Assembly: GCA_947463325.1 (NCBI GenBank)
Contig: CANHQT010000004.1
Span: forward strand, 1 to 64,000
Source: Sphingomonadaceae bacterium
GTDB lineage: Bacteria > Pseudomonadota > Alphaproteobacteria > Sphingomonadales > Sphingomonadaceae
DNA length: 64,000 bases
Reading direction: 5' to 3'
The notes below the pieces were generated by a model. It worked only from the letters and a program-made list of their open reading frames with translations, did not search any database and was not told the origin of the DNA. Position numbers and translations under genes: made by a program. Positions 8,743 through 17,667 of this stretch are shown one piece after another (positions within the stretch are counted from its first letter, which is position 1; the number at the start of each line of letters is the position of its first letter).

Positions 8743-9122
8743 CCTTTGACCGGCGCCAACCTGATGCGCTGGTGATCGTCTACAATGCCGACGAGGGGCT
8801 TGGCGCGGCGCTATTCGATGCGGTGCACAAGGCCATTCGACCGGACACCTATCCATGTGACCTGTGCGCCATCACCTACGGCGCGGTAAGCATGAAGGGG
8901 ACTTGGCGCGACTGGTTGAAGGCCCGGCCCTTCCCCACCGAATTCTATCATCGGCAGGATTTTGCCCGAGCCTATCCGGCATTGTCGCGCCTACCCCTGC
9001 CGGCGATACTGCGACGCGACGAGGATGAGCTGACGCTGTTGTTGGGGCCAGAGGAGATGAGCGCCGACATGGGTGTCGATGCGCTCATCGCCGCGGTTGA
9101 GGCGAAGCTCGCGGCGGCCTAG
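8739..9122 (+). CDS. Uncharacterised CxxC protein (YPCDLCAITYG family)
   Basis: 127 aa, soluble. It belongs to a widespread uncharacterised family I recognise by the order VYNADxG near residues 14-20, HKxIxPDTYPCDLCAITYG with Cys40 and Cys43, then MKGTWRDWL. The CDLC pair could be redox-active or a metal site. Overlaps the thioredoxin-like gene by 4 bp, so the two are translationally coupled and may be functional partners; that is inference. Its stop is shared in CTAG with the convergent SDR gene. Confidence 0.72.
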   Translation: MTFDRRQPDALVIVYNADEGLGAALFDAVHKAIRPDTYPCDLCAITYGAVSMKGTWRDWLKARPFPTEFYHRQDFARAYPALSRLPLPAILRRDEDELTLLLGPEEMSADMGVDALIAAVEAKLAAA

Positions 9123-9928
9123 CCCTCAACCCCGGCCAGCCTTGCGCCCAGCTTGGCGGTTATGGCGAACAGAGCGTCACCATCCGACTGCCGCAACTTG
9201 GCGAGGTCCATTTCCATCCCGCGCGCGACGATGAGTTCGCGTGTGCCAGCCTTCATCGCCACAACGATTTCCGCCGCGCATTCCTGCGGCGGGATACCGG
9301 CATCAATCTGAGGATCGCTGTGGCCCTGCGGCACGCCATCAGCGGTGAGCGCATTCTTGGCAACATCGGTCGCGACCGAACCCGGCAAGACGTTGAGGAC
9401 GTGAAGCCCGTGGGCAATCTCAGTTTCAGCGCGCAGTGCATCCATATAACCGATGAGGCCGTGCTTCGCCGCGCAATAGGCAGTCCGTAGCGGCACGCCT
9501 GCGCGCCCGGCGACCGAGGAAATGGAGACGACCATGCCTTCGCGATTGGCGACGAGATGCGGCAGGCAATGCTGGGTCAGGTGGATCGGGGCGATCAGAT
9601 CCGCACCAATCACCGCGTCATAGACCGAGGTGTCGGTATCGACGGCAAGGCTGCGCTGGCTGATGCCGGCATTGTTGACGAGGATGTCGATCCGTCCCTG
9701 CCAGCCATGCGCCTGCGCGACCATGTCGGGAAGCGCGGCAAGATCGGTCGTGTCGAAGGGCAGGATCATGCATACCGCGCCGGTAGCGGCTGCGGTTTCC
9801 TGCAGCGCCTCACGGCGGCGCCCGGAGAGGATGAGGTGCACCCCTTCCTTCGCCAGCGCCAGCGCGAGCGCGCGGCCGATGCCGGAGGATGCGCCGGTAA
9901 CCCAAGCGATCTTGCCTTCGAGATTCAT
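9119..9928 (-). CDS. SDR family oxidoreductase
   Basis: 269 aa classical SDR. TGASSGIG at 11-18, NNAG at 85-88, Ser137/138, Tyr151 and Lys155 (YCAAK). The PG(S)VATDV segment fits members that reduce or oxidise small ketones or alcohols, but the substrate is unknown. The start is set by a good ribosome site (GAAGGAAG, 6 nt before the ATG at 9928). It follows the MCE lipoprotein gene by 37 bp on the same strand and may be the last gene of that operon. Confidence 0.88.
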   Translation of the reverse strand: MNLEGKIAWVTGASSGIGRALALALAKEGVHLILSGRRREALQETAAATGAVCMILPFDTTDLAALPDMVAQAHGWQGRIDILVNNAGISQRSLAVDTDTSVYDAVIGADLIAPIHLTQHCLPHLVANREGMVVSISSVAGRAGVPLRTAYCAAKHGLIGYMDALRAETEIAHGLHVLNVLPGSVATDVAKNALTADGVPQGHSDPQIDAGIPPQECAAEIVVAMKAGTRELIVARGMEMDLAKLRQSDGDALFAITAKLGARLAGVEG

Positions 9929-9965
9929 TCGACTTCCTTCTTTGCGAACAGGTCGGCTGTATTCA

Positions 9966-10556
9966 TTATCCTGCCATCCAGCGGGAAACTTCTGCGGCGA
10001 CACGGTTGGCGGCACGGTTCAGGGCGGCTCCGGCGTTGGCAGGAGTAAGTTCGCCCACGCTCTCGCGCGCCTGGAAGCGGCGCTGCGCAATCATTGAGCC
10101 ATCGTTGGTGAGGCGCATCGCCTGAAAAGTAACGACGGCCTGCCCGCTGTCGGCATCGATACTGAAGTCCAGAAGATCACCTGACAGCAATTCCCCCGGG
10201 CCGGTGATGAGTTCGGTTTCGGTCAACACCAATCGCCCGCCGGAAGCCGACAGCGTTTCGGAAAGGAGGCGCTGGAACAAGCGCGCGGGCGGTTCCACCC
10301 ACTGCGCGTCTTTGAGATACGCAATTTCCGTGCCGCCAGTTTCGACCGGCACACGCGGCGTGCGCAGCTTTTGCGGCACTGAGGGGATAACGACAGTAAG
10401 CGCAGTCTGCGCACTGCCTGAACGGACACTATCAGGCGGAGGCACAGTGTCTGCCGAGAGGTTGAGCAGGCTGGCCGGCACGTCTCCGCCGAGGCTGATA
10501 CAGCCGGACAGCATGAGCGCGGCACTTGCAGCGAGGAGGATCGGGCGGGATTTCAT
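9966..10556 (-). CDS. ABC-transport auxiliary lipoprotein (PqiC/MCE-associated)
   Basis: 196 aa from the ATG at 10556. Lipobox LSGC with the lipidated Cys at residue 19, no inner-membrane retention Asp at +2 (Ile follows), so outer-membrane sorting is plausible. The remainder matches the auxiliary lipoprotein family that accompanies MCE transporters: IAYLKDAQWVEPP and a C-terminal helix with AANRVAAEVSRWM. An alternative GTG at 10574 would give a GTGA overlap with mlaD and six extra residues; the choice does not affect the lipobox by much. Expected to link the MCE complex to the outer membrane. Confidence 0.83.
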   Translation of the reverse strand: MKSRPILLAASAALMLSGCISLGGDVPASLLNLSADTVPPPDSVRSGSAQTALTVVIPSVPQKLRTPRVPVETGGTEIAYLKDAQWVEPPARLFQRLLSETLSASGGRLVLTETELITGPGELLSGDLLDFSIDADSGQAVVTFQAMRLTNDGSMIAQRRFQARESVGELTPANAGAALNRAANRVAAEVSRWMAG

Positions 10557-10570
10557 GGGCGGCATCCTTC

Positions 10571-11512
10571 TCACTTTTCCTCATAGTCGGGCAGGCTGGG
10601 GTTAATCACCCCGCCCGCCCCCTGCTGATCGAGCCGGTCGGCGACATTGGACAGGGTCTGCGCGCTGCGGCGAAGATCACGGATCAACGCATTCGCCTCC
10701 GGAATGGTCCGCGTGCTGAACGCCTGCAGGCCGGGCCGTGCATCGGCAATAGCGCCTTCGAGCGTCACGATAGAGCGTTCCGCTGAGGTGACCGCGCGTC
10801 TGAGGTCAGCGATCATTGGCCGCCCCTGTTCGTCGAGCAGGCTGTTACTGGTCGCCGCGAGCCTGCCGATCTCCTCTGCAGCGCGGCCGGCCTGCTGCAC
10901 GGAAACGCGCGCCTCCGCCAGCGCTGCTTCAAGCTGCGGACCGTTGCGCGCGAGCGTACCGGAGAGGGTTTCGACATTATCGAGGATGTTGGCGAGGCTT
11001 TGCTGGTTACGATCATCCGCCAACTCGGTGAGCCGTTCGGTCAGCGTGGACAATCGTTCGAGCAGCTGCGGCGCATTGTTCAGCAGCTGCCCCAAACCTG
11101 CGAGCCGAGTCGGAATGACCGGGCGGCCGGCAGGGCCGAGATCGGTGATCGGCGAAGCGCCGCGCACCGCGCCGTCGAGCTGGATCTGCGAAACACCAGT
11201 GAAGCCGACCCCACCAATGGACGCCGTGGTGCCTTCAAGGATCGGGATATCCTCATCCACCTCTATGCGTACGCGCACAAACTGGGGGTCGGGCATCCAC
11301 AAGGCGATGTCTTGCACCTGACCCGCCGGAACACCCGAGAACAGCACCGACGAACCCTTGTTCAGCCCCTCAACCGACTGCTTGAAGAAAATGTCATATT
11401 CGACGCGGTCCTTGCCGCCGGCGCCGGCAAGCCAGACGGTGAAGGCCGCAAGCGCGAACATCAGGATCAGCGTGACACTGCCGACAAGGAAGTTGCTGGA
11501 GCGATTTTCCAT
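10571..11512 (-). CDS. mlaD: MlaD-family MCE protein
   Basis: 313 aa. One N-terminal transmembrane helix (about 8-29), then a single MCE domain (about 36-115; V..GLNKGSSVLFSGVPAG, IGGVGFTGVSQIQLDG), then a long helical region (about 130-300) like that of needle-forming or extended MCE proteins. Substrate-binding component of an inner-membrane lipid transporter. Coupled to the ATPase gene by TGATG and to the lipoprotein gene downstream. Confidence 0.92.
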   Translation of the reverse strand: MENRSSNFLVGSVTLILMFALAAFTVWLAGAGGKDRVEYDIFFKQSVEGLNKGSSVLFSGVPAGQVQDIALWMPDPQFVRVRIEVDEDIPILEGTTASIGGVGFTGVSQIQLDGAVRGASPITDLGPAGRPVIPTRLAGLGQLLNNAPQLLERLSTLTERLTELADDRNQQSLANILDNVETLSGTLARNGPQLEAALAEARVSVQQAGRAAEEIGRLAATSNSLLDEQGRPMIADLRRAVTSAERSIVTLEGAIADARPGLQAFSTRTIPEANALIRDLRRSAQTLSNVADRLDQQGAGGVINPSLPDYEEK

Positions 11513-12378
11513 CAGTGCGTAGCTCCTGTGGCAGACGCATGACGCCGCCGGTCTGCTTGGGATGCGGCGCGGCCGCGCGGACCCAGAAAATAGCTCTGGA
11601 TCCAGGGATGGTCGGTAGCGACCAGTTCGTCGATAGTGCCGATGGCGATGACCCGCCGGTCAGCCAGCACCGCCACCCGATCACACACGCTGTGCAGCGT
11701 ATCGAGATCATGGGTGATCAGCAGGACAGTCAGGCCCAAGGTATCGGCAAGTTCGCGGATCAACTCATCGAAGGCGGCCGCACTGATCGGATCAAGCCCG
11801 GCCGTCGGCTCGTCGAGAAAAAGAAGCGCCGGATCAAGTGCGAGCGCGCGGGCCAGAGCCGCACGCTTGACCATGCCGCCCGACAGTTCCGCCGGATATT
11901 TGGGTCCGGCATCAGCCGGGAGACCGGCCAGAACGACCTTATATGCGGCGATCTGATCCAGCAGCGCTTGCGAATAATCGGGATAATATTCCTTGATCGG
12001 AACCTGCACATTTTCGGCAACGGTCAAGGTCGAGAAGAGCGCACCGCCCTGGAACAACACACCCCAGCGACGGCGGATTTCCCGCAAAGCTGCGGCATCG
12101 GTCAGCCCGAGCGCAGGCTGACCAAAAACAGTGATGTCCCCCGCCTGCGGCTCCTGCAGCCCAATGATTGAGCGCATCAGCACCGACTTACCGGTGCCCG
12201 AGCCACCAACCACGCCAAGGATTTCTCCCCGCCGAACATCGAGATCGAGTCCTTCATGGACCACCTGCTCGCCAAAGGCATTGGTGAGACCGCGCACCCG
12301 GATGGCGAGCGCATCATCCCAGTCGAGGACAGGCACATCCTCGATGTCCTCCGGCAGCTGGTCGGTATAGCTGCTCAT
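11512..12378 (-). CDS. mlaF: MCE/Mla-type ABC transporter ATP-binding protein
   Basis: 288 aa. Walker A GGSGTGKS at 58-65, Q-loop, signature LSGGMVKRAALARALA, Walker B LLFLDEPTAGLDP and the H-loop in LLITHDLDT. The VKRAALARAL form of the signature is typical of MlaF. Powers phospholipid movement by the permease/MlaD complex at the inner membrane. The first 25 residues are an acidic extension. The ATG at 12378 forms TGATG with the permease stop; a longer reading into that gene is rejected. Confidence 0.93.
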   Translation of the reverse strand: MSSYTDQLPEDIEDVPVLDWDDALAIRVRGLTNAFGEQVVHEGLDLDVRRGEILGVVGGSGTGKSVLMRSIIGLQEPQAGDITVFGQPALGLTDAAALREIRRRWGVLFQGGALFSTLTVAENVQVPIKEYYPDYSQALLDQIAAYKVVLAGLPADAGPKYPAELSGGMVKRAALARALALDPALLFLDEPTAGLDPISAAAFDELIRELADTLGLTVLLITHDLDTLHSVCDRVAVLADRRVIAIGTIDELVATDHPWIQSYFLGPRGRAASQADRRRHASATGATH

Positions 12379-13496
12379 CAATTCCACCCCAGCGAGGAGA
12401 AGAAAACGGCAAAGAAAGCATCGAGCACGATCACGAGGAAGATGCCCTGCACCACGGCAGCAGTCGTGCGCAAACCAACCTCCTCGGCGTTCGCCTTGAC
12501 CTGCATGCCATGATAGCAGCCCGTGATGGCGATGATGATACCGAACACCGGCGCTTTGATCAGCATGGCATAGAAATCGGTCATCGGGATGATGTCCTGC
12601 AACAACTGGACATAGGTGAGCGGCGGAATGTCGAGCCCGAGCCAACAATATAGGCCACCGCCGATGATCGCGCAGATCGACGCGTAAAAGCCCAGCAGCG
12701 GCATCATCAAGAGGGTCGCAAAGACGCGCGGCAGGACCAGCGCGTCCATCGGGAACACGCCGATGGTGCGCATGGCATCCACTTCTTCCGTCAGTTTCAT
12801 GGTGCCGATCTGCGCAGCAAAAGCGGAACCGGAACGGCCCGCCACCATGATTGCGGCCATCAGCAGGCCGAGTTCGCGAATCGAGGCTCGCCCGACGAGG
12901 TTGATGGTGAAAACCTCCAGCCCGAATTGTTCGAGCTGCACTGCGCCCTGCTGGGCAATGACTATGCCGACGAGGAACAGCATCAGGCCGATAATGACGA
13001 GCGCGTTGACGCCAACAGTTTCAAAGCCGCGGATCACCGCATGCCAACGAATCCGACTCGGTTGACGCAACAGGCGCACCGCCGCCACGAGCGCGGCGCC
13101 GAAAAAGGCCACCAGCTGCGCGAACTCGGAAAAGATGATGCGCGCAGCGCGGCCTACTTCGCTAACGAAGCGAACAAAAGGACTGGCGCTATCGGGGCGG
13201 ATGCGCACCGGCTGGTCGGCCTCCGCCACCGCTTCCATAAGCGTCCGCGCATCAGCGCTCGCGCCGGTCACCTGCGCACCGGTTTCCTGGACCAGCCGCC
13301 CGACCACCCAGGCACCCACAGTGTCAATGCGCTCGATTTCGGAAAGGTCGATCCGGACCAAACCCGGATGCGCGCGCACATCAGCGAACAGACGGTCATG
13401 CACGCTGCCAAGGCGCGCGAGGGTATAGCGGCCCGAAAGCAAGAGTGCGGCAGACGCACCCTCTCCCTCAAACCGATATTGCGCCTCCATCGCCAT
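12378..13496 (-). CDS. mlaE: MlaE-type permease with an N-terminal STAS-like domain
   Basis: 372 aa, against about 260 for E. coli MlaE. Residues 1-105 look like a STAS domain (VRIDLSEIERIDTVGAW), the fold of MlaB. The rest has five to six hydrophobic segments with the permease signature RELGLLMAAIMVAGRSGSAFAAQIGTM and TEEVDAMRTIGV. Fusion of an MlaB-like domain to MlaE explains the lack of a separate mlaB in this operon; such fusions are known in alphaproteobacteria and in plant TGD-type relatives. First gene of the MCE operon. Confidence 0.92.
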   Translation of the reverse strand: MAMEAQYRFEGEGASAALLLSGRYTLARLGSVHDRLFADVRAHPGLVRIDLSEIERIDTVGAWVVGRLVQETGAQVTGASADARTLMEAVAEADQPVRIRPDSASPFVRFVSEVGRAARIIFSEFAQLVAFFGAALVAAVRLLRQPSRIRWHAVIRGFETVGVNALVIIGLMLFLVGIVIAQQGAVQLEQFGLEVFTINLVGRASIRELGLLMAAIMVAGRSGSAFAAQIGTMKLTEEVDAMRTIGVFPMDALVLPRVFATLLMMPLLGFYASICAIIGGGLYCWLGLDIPPLTYVQLLQDIIPMTDFYAMLIKAPVFGIIIAITGCYHGMQVKANAEEVGLRTTAAVVQGIFLVIVLDAFFAVFFSSLGWN

Positions 13497-13581
13497 AGGA
13501 CCGCGACAGTGCGGGCGAAAGTCGCGCCCGGCAAGCGGTTTTCCGTTACGTTTGCGTTATCGTGACTTGTGCCAGTGATGA

Positions 13582-14898
13582 TCAGACCGCGTCGAGCGCT
13601 TGTGCGAAATCGGCGATGAGATCATCCGGATCCTCAATGCCGATGGAAATGCGGACAAGATTAGGGGTGATGCCCATCGCTGCCTTGCGGTCATCGGGCA
13701 CCGACAAATGGGTCATCGCCGCAGGCGCCGAAGCCAGTGTTTCCGTGCCGCCAAGGCTGACTGCCAGCTTGGCGATCCTCAGTGCATCCAGAAAACGGAA
13801 TGCCTCTGCCTCCCCGCCGCTAATGAACAGCGAGAAGGTGGAACCGGCACCGGTGCAATGCCGGTCGAAGATATCCTTCTGCGGCCCTTCTGGCAGGAAC
13901 CCCAGATAGCCGAGGCCATCCACCTTTGGGTGGCTGCGCAGGAAATCACAGACCTTTGCTGCATTCTCGCCAGCGCGGCTCATGCGCAGTTCAAGAGTTT
14001 CGAGGCTGCGCAACAGCATCCAAGCCGTGTTGGGATCGCAGATCGTACCGATGGTGTTGCGCATTGCGCGCACCGGATCGAGCCAGCGCTTGGCACCAAG
14101 CACCCCGCCCGCAACAAGATCGGAATGGCCACCGGCATATTTGGTGAGGCTGTAAAGCACGACATCCGCACCGTGGCGCAGCGGGCGGGACCACAGCGGG
14201 CCAAGAAAAGTGTTGTCGATGGCGATGGCAGGGCGCGCATCGGCATCGAATGCGGCATCGACGGCAGCGCGCATCGCCTCCACATCGACCAGCGCATTGG
14301 TGGGGTTCGCCGGGCTTTCGAGATAGACCATCGCGACGCGGCCACCCTGAGCCGCCGCCTGTTCCTTGGCCGCGGCAAGGATGGCATCCATTTCCTCCCG
14401 CGAGGCTTCTGCCGGAAAGTCGAGATAGGTGATGCCGAAGCGGGCAAGGATGCGCGCGATCATTGTTTCCGTCGCCGCATAGAGAGGCCCTGAGTGCACA
14501 ATGACATCGCCCGCGCCGACATGGGCGAGGAACAGGGTAGCAATGGCGGACATACCACTTGAAAAGACCAGCGCGTCCTCCGCCTCGTCCCATACCGCCA
14601 GGCGATCTTCGAGGATTTCCTGATTGGGGCCGTTGAAGCGCGAATACACGAGTCCGTCCGCACCGCCCGGCCGCTTGCCTGTGATCCCTTCGAAATGGCG
14701 CTTGCCAGCCTCGGCATTTTCAAAGGCAAAGGTAGAGGTCAGGAAGATCGGAGGTTTCAGAGCGCCCTCAGACAGCATCGGATCAAAGCCGAAGCCCATC
14801 ATCAGCGTCGCTGGGGACAGCTTGCGGTTGCCGATGGTCTCGATCGACGGCTTCGGTTTGCGGCGCGGGGTGGCGGTAGGCAGCGGCGGCTTGGCCAT
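13582..14898 (-). CDS. Cys/Met metabolism PLP-dependent enzyme (cystathionine gamma-synthase family)
   Basis: 438 aa. The PLP lysine is Lys253 in SLTKYAGGHSD; YSRFNGPNQEILEDRLA and FSSGMSAIATLF are cofactor and phosphate contacts; NPTNALVD and AIDNTF are conserved. About 40 residues longer than E. coli MetB, with an extended N-terminus, as in an alphaproteobacterial subgroup of uncertain specificity. It could be a lyase or a synthase of cystathionine, homocysteine or methionine. The ATG at 14898 is the first that leaves a sensible N-terminus; longer readings run through the gap into the transporter. 85 bp separate it from the MCE operon. Confidence 0.87.
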   Translation of the reverse strand: MAKPPLPTATPRRKPKPSIETIGNRKLSPATLMMGFGFDPMLSEGALKPPIFLTSTFAFENAEAGKRHFEGITGKRPGGADGLVYSRFNGPNQEILEDRLAVWDEAEDALVFSSGMSAIATLFLAHVGAGDVIVHSGPLYAATETMIARILARFGITYLDFPAEASREEMDAILAAAKEQAAAQGGRVAMVYLESPANPTNALVDVEAMRAAVDAAFDADARPAIAIDNTFLGPLWSRPLRHGADVVLYSLTKYAGGHSDLVAGGVLGAKRWLDPVRAMRNTIGTICDPNTAWMLLRSLETLELRMSRAGENAAKVCDFLRSHPKVDGLGYLGFLPEGPQKDIFDRHCTGAGSTFSLFISGGEAEAFRFLDALRIAKLAVSLGGTETLASAPAAMTHLSVPDDRKAAMGITPNLVRISIGIEDPDDLIADFAQALDAV

Positions 14899-14966
14899 CG
14901 GGAAGGGGTCTCCGGCAGAAATGAGACCAAAGCCTAGGCGAAACCGGTTACAATTGAAACCTTCTC

Positions 14967-16370
14967 CTACATGAAGGTCGCCACTGCCCAGCAGACACCG
15001 ACCAGCAGCGGCACACCGACAATGTCGAGCGCGAAGCCGGCTTTCAGCATCTTCGGCAGCGCGATGTGGCCTGTTGCCCAAGCGATGGCGTTGGGCCCGG
15101 TGCCGGACGGAAGCATGAAGCCCCAACTCGCCGCCATGCCGGCAGCCATTGCCAGCAGCAACGGATCGGCGCCGGTCGCAGCGATAAGCGCTGCAATCAC
15201 CGGCATGATCCCGCTGGCCGTCGCGACATTGGATGCGAATTCGGTGATGAGGATGATGAGCGCGACCACCGCAAGCGCAAGAATGATCGGGTGCACAACC
15301 TTCAAGGGTTCGAGGACATGGCTGAGCCATTCGGCTAGGCCTGATTCGCCGATGGCAGCAGCAAGGGCCAGCCCGCCGCCGAACATCATGATGACGCCCC
15401 ACGGCGCACGGTCCGCTTCGCGCCAGACAAGAAGCGGGCGACCTGTTCCGTCCGGGATGACGAACAGGAGCAGACTGCCGGCGACGGCAATCGTCCCGTC
15501 GGTGAGTGCACCGGCAGGCAGGTAATCTTCGATCCAGGGCTGCGCCACCCAGGCGAGGAAGACGATCAGGAAGACCGGCACGACACGCCGTTCGGCGATC
15601 GACCAGTTGGCATCATGGGCAATGGCCGCAGCAGCGGCGCGTCCATCAAACGGGTCTGCCGACACGCGTTGAACACGCATGAGCAGCCAAGCGGCGATAG
15701 GCACGGATACGGCCACAACCGGCATACCGAATGCAGCCCATTGCGCGAAGCCGATGTTCGTACCCACACTTTCGTTGATGAGGCCGGCCGCAATGGCATT
15801 GGTAGGCGAACCGACCAGCGTGCCGAGCCCCCCAAGTGATGCGGCAAAGGCAACGCCCATCATCATCGCCCCGGCGAGGCCATCGGTTCGCCCTTCACCC
15901 ACACCGCCGGCACGCAGAACGGCGAGCGCGATCGGCACCATGATGAGCGCGGTCGATGTGTTGGAGATGAACATGGAAAGGAGCGCAGTCGCGCCCATGA
16001 AGGCGAACAGCAGGCCGCCGGCCGTGGGACGCGCGAGTTTGAGCAGGCCGAGCGCCAGCCGACGGTGCAGACCGACGCGTTCGATGGCGAGCGCAAGAAA
16101 TGCGCCGCCGAGAATGAGAAAGAGGATCGGAGAGTAATACTCCTTGGCGATGGCATTGGCTGGCATCACCCCGAACAACGGCACCAGCAGGAAGGGGAGC
16201 AATGCGGTGACGGTGAGCGGCAAAGCTTCCGTCATCCACCAGATCGCCATCAGCACAACCAACGCAGACACATGCCAGGCAGCCTGCGGCATCGCATCCG
16301 GCGCTGGCAGGAGCAGCATGATGGCAAAGGCAACAAGCCCGCCGATGAGGCCGTAATGCCGTGTGTTCAT
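14967..16370 (-). CDS. DASS/SLC13-family anion:Na+ symporter
   Basis: 467 aa with about 11-12 hydrophobic segments. Typical family features: an N-terminal MAIWWMTEALPLTVTALLPFLLVPLFG segment; the SNT motif in SMFISNTSTALIM; a second one in ITEFASNVATASGIMPVI; and the C-terminal SGTGPNAIAWATG. Members move di- or tricarboxylates or sulfate with Na+; specificity is not resolvable. Begins in an ATGA overlap with pgeF. Confidence 0.92.
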   Translation of the reverse strand: MNTRHYGLIGGLVAFAIMLLLPAPDAMPQAAWHVSALVVLMAIWWMTEALPLTVTALLPFLLVPLFGVMPANAIAKEYYSPILFLILGGAFLALAIERVGLHRRLALGLLKLARPTAGGLLFAFMGATALLSMFISNTSTALIMVPIALAVLRAGGVGEGRTDGLAGAMMMGVAFAASLGGLGTLVGSPTNAIAAGLINESVGTNIGFAQWAAFGMPVVAVSVPIAAWLLMRVQRVSADPFDGRAAAAAIAHDANWSIAERRVVPVFLIVFLAWVAQPWIEDYLPAGALTDGTIAVAGSLLLFVIPDGTGRPLLVWREADRAPWGVIMMFGGGLALAAAIGESGLAEWLSHVLEPLKVVHPIILALAVVALIILITEFASNVATASGIMPVIAALIAATGADPLLLAMAAGMAASWGFMLPSGTGPNAIAWATGHIALPKMLKAGFALDIVGVPLLVGVCWAVATFM

Positions 16371-17140
16371 GCCGCCACCCCGATCATGCTGATCTGCCGG
16401 CCATAGCCCGGTTCACCCCGATGCGTGGCGCGGCGGAAACTGAAAAAATCATCGTCGCGCGCATAGGTATCGAGCCCCATCGCTTCGACTTGTCGGACCC
16501 CTGCCGCGCCGAGACGCGCCGCGACATAAGCTTCGAGATCGAACTGCCAGCGATCAGGCCTGCCGTCGATAAAAAAGCGTTCGCTCTCCGGATCGGCACC
16601 AGTGAAGGCATCGAACAGCGGGCGATCCACCTCATAGCTCGCGCGGGCGATACAGGGCCCGATGGCGGCGCTGATGCGCGCACGATCTGCCCCCAGACGC
16701 TCCATCGCCTCAAGCGTGGCATCGGTAACGCCGGCGAGCGCGCCCTTCCATCCAGCATGGGCAGCGCCAACCACATTGGCCGCGGCATCAGCAAAAAGCA
16801 CCGGCACGCAATCGGCGGTGAGGATACCGAGCAGCAGGCCCGGCCGGTCTGTCACTAAAGCATCGGCATGAGGTCGGGCGTCTATCGGCCAAGCATCGGC
16901 TACCACGCATTCGCGGCCATGCACTTGAAACACGCTGGCGAGCACGGCGCCGGGCAGCACGGCATCAGCCGCACGACGCCGGTTTTCCATGACCAGCGCC
17001 TCATCCTCGCCTGAGCCAGTGCCAACATTAAGGCTGGCGAATGCGCCAGCAGATACCCCGCCGCGCCGCCCCGCAAAGCCGTGCGGAATGTGGGAGAGAA
17101 GCGGGCTAGTCCAGAGGGCAACGGGTCCGGTCACAGCCAT
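16367..17140 (-). CDS. pgeF: Peptidoglycan editing factor PgeF (YfiH/LACC1 family)
   Basis: 257 aa. Copper/zinc-type site motifs of the family are present: ADCVPVLF, VGAAHAGWKGALAGV (His and Trp loop) and IGPCIARASYEV. In E. coli this protein prevents misincorporation of amino acids into murein; homologues were earlier called laccase-like. The ATG at 17140 overlaps the GNAT stop by 10 bp; a GTG at 17149 would add three residues. Downstream gene is the DASS transporter, overlapping by 4 bp. Confidence 0.93.
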   Translation of the reverse strand: MAVTGPVALWTSPLLSHIPHGFAGRRGGVSAGAFASLNVGTGSGEDEALVMENRRRAADAVLPGAVLASVFQVHGRECVVADAWPIDARPHADALVTDRPGLLLGILTADCVPVLFADAAANVVGAAHAGWKGALAGVTDATLEAMERLGADRARISAAIGPCIARASYEVDRPLFDAFTGADPESERFFIDGRPDRWQFDLEAYVAARLGAAGVRQVEAMGLDTYARDDDFFSFRRATHRGEPGYGRQISMIGVAA

Positions 17141-17667
17141 TTTCTCCACACGCGGTCGTCATCGATGGTGGCGCCGACGGGGAAGGGATTATAACCGATC
17201 TCCGTGAAACCGTGGCGGGCATAGAAGCGTTTGGCGCGCAGGTTTTCCACGAAAACCGACAGGTAGAGCGCGCGAGCGCCGCGCGCACGCGCCTCTGCAT
17301 AGAGCCAGTCCATCATTGCATCTGCGATGCCGGTGCCCTGAGCCTCAGGAAGGAGGTAGAGCTGATGCAGTTCCCATGTCTCCGCAAGCGGCGGCTCGCC
17401 TTCTGGCATGGGTAGTTCATTCGGACCGCCCTTAATGAAGCCGGCGAAGCTTCCGTCGTCACCCCGCGCCACGCGCAGAGCATAGGCAGGATCGGACAGC
17501 TGGGCCGCATAGCGGGCCTCGCCCATCGCGCTCTCAAGGAAGGCGGCCAGATCCTCTGGCGGATAGTCACGATAAAAGAAGGTCTGCCGAAAACTTTCCT
17601 GCGCAACAGCGGATAAGGCTGCGGCTTCGGCAAAGCCGGGCACGGCAAGCGTGTATGGCCCGCTCAT
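17131..17667 (-). CDS. GNAT family N-acetyltransferase
   Basis: 178 aa. The acetyl-CoA loop reads QLYLLPEAQGTGIADAMMDW, followed by LYLSVFVENLRAKRFYARHGF, the typical GNAT B and C motifs. An aromatic-rich N-terminal part (FFYRDYPPEDL) resembles the spermidine or small-amine acetyltransferase relatives; substrate not deducible. The ATG at 17667 forms an ATGA overlap with the methyltransferase stop. Confidence 0.9.
   Translation of the reverse strand: MSGPYTLAVPGFAEAAALSAVAQESFRQTFFYRDYPPEDLAAFLESAMGEARYAAQLSDPAYALRVARGDDGSFAGFIKGGPNELPMPEGEPPLAETWELHQLYLLPEAQGTGIADAMMDWLYAEARARGARALYLSVFVENLRAKRFYARHGFTEIGYNPFPVGATIDDDRVWRKWL

Noticed and set aside
14899..15402. N-terminal extension of the PLP enzyme frame to 606 aa
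   Set aside because: It overlaps the DASS transporter on the same strand in another frame; no family member has it, and ATG at 14898 gives the expected length.
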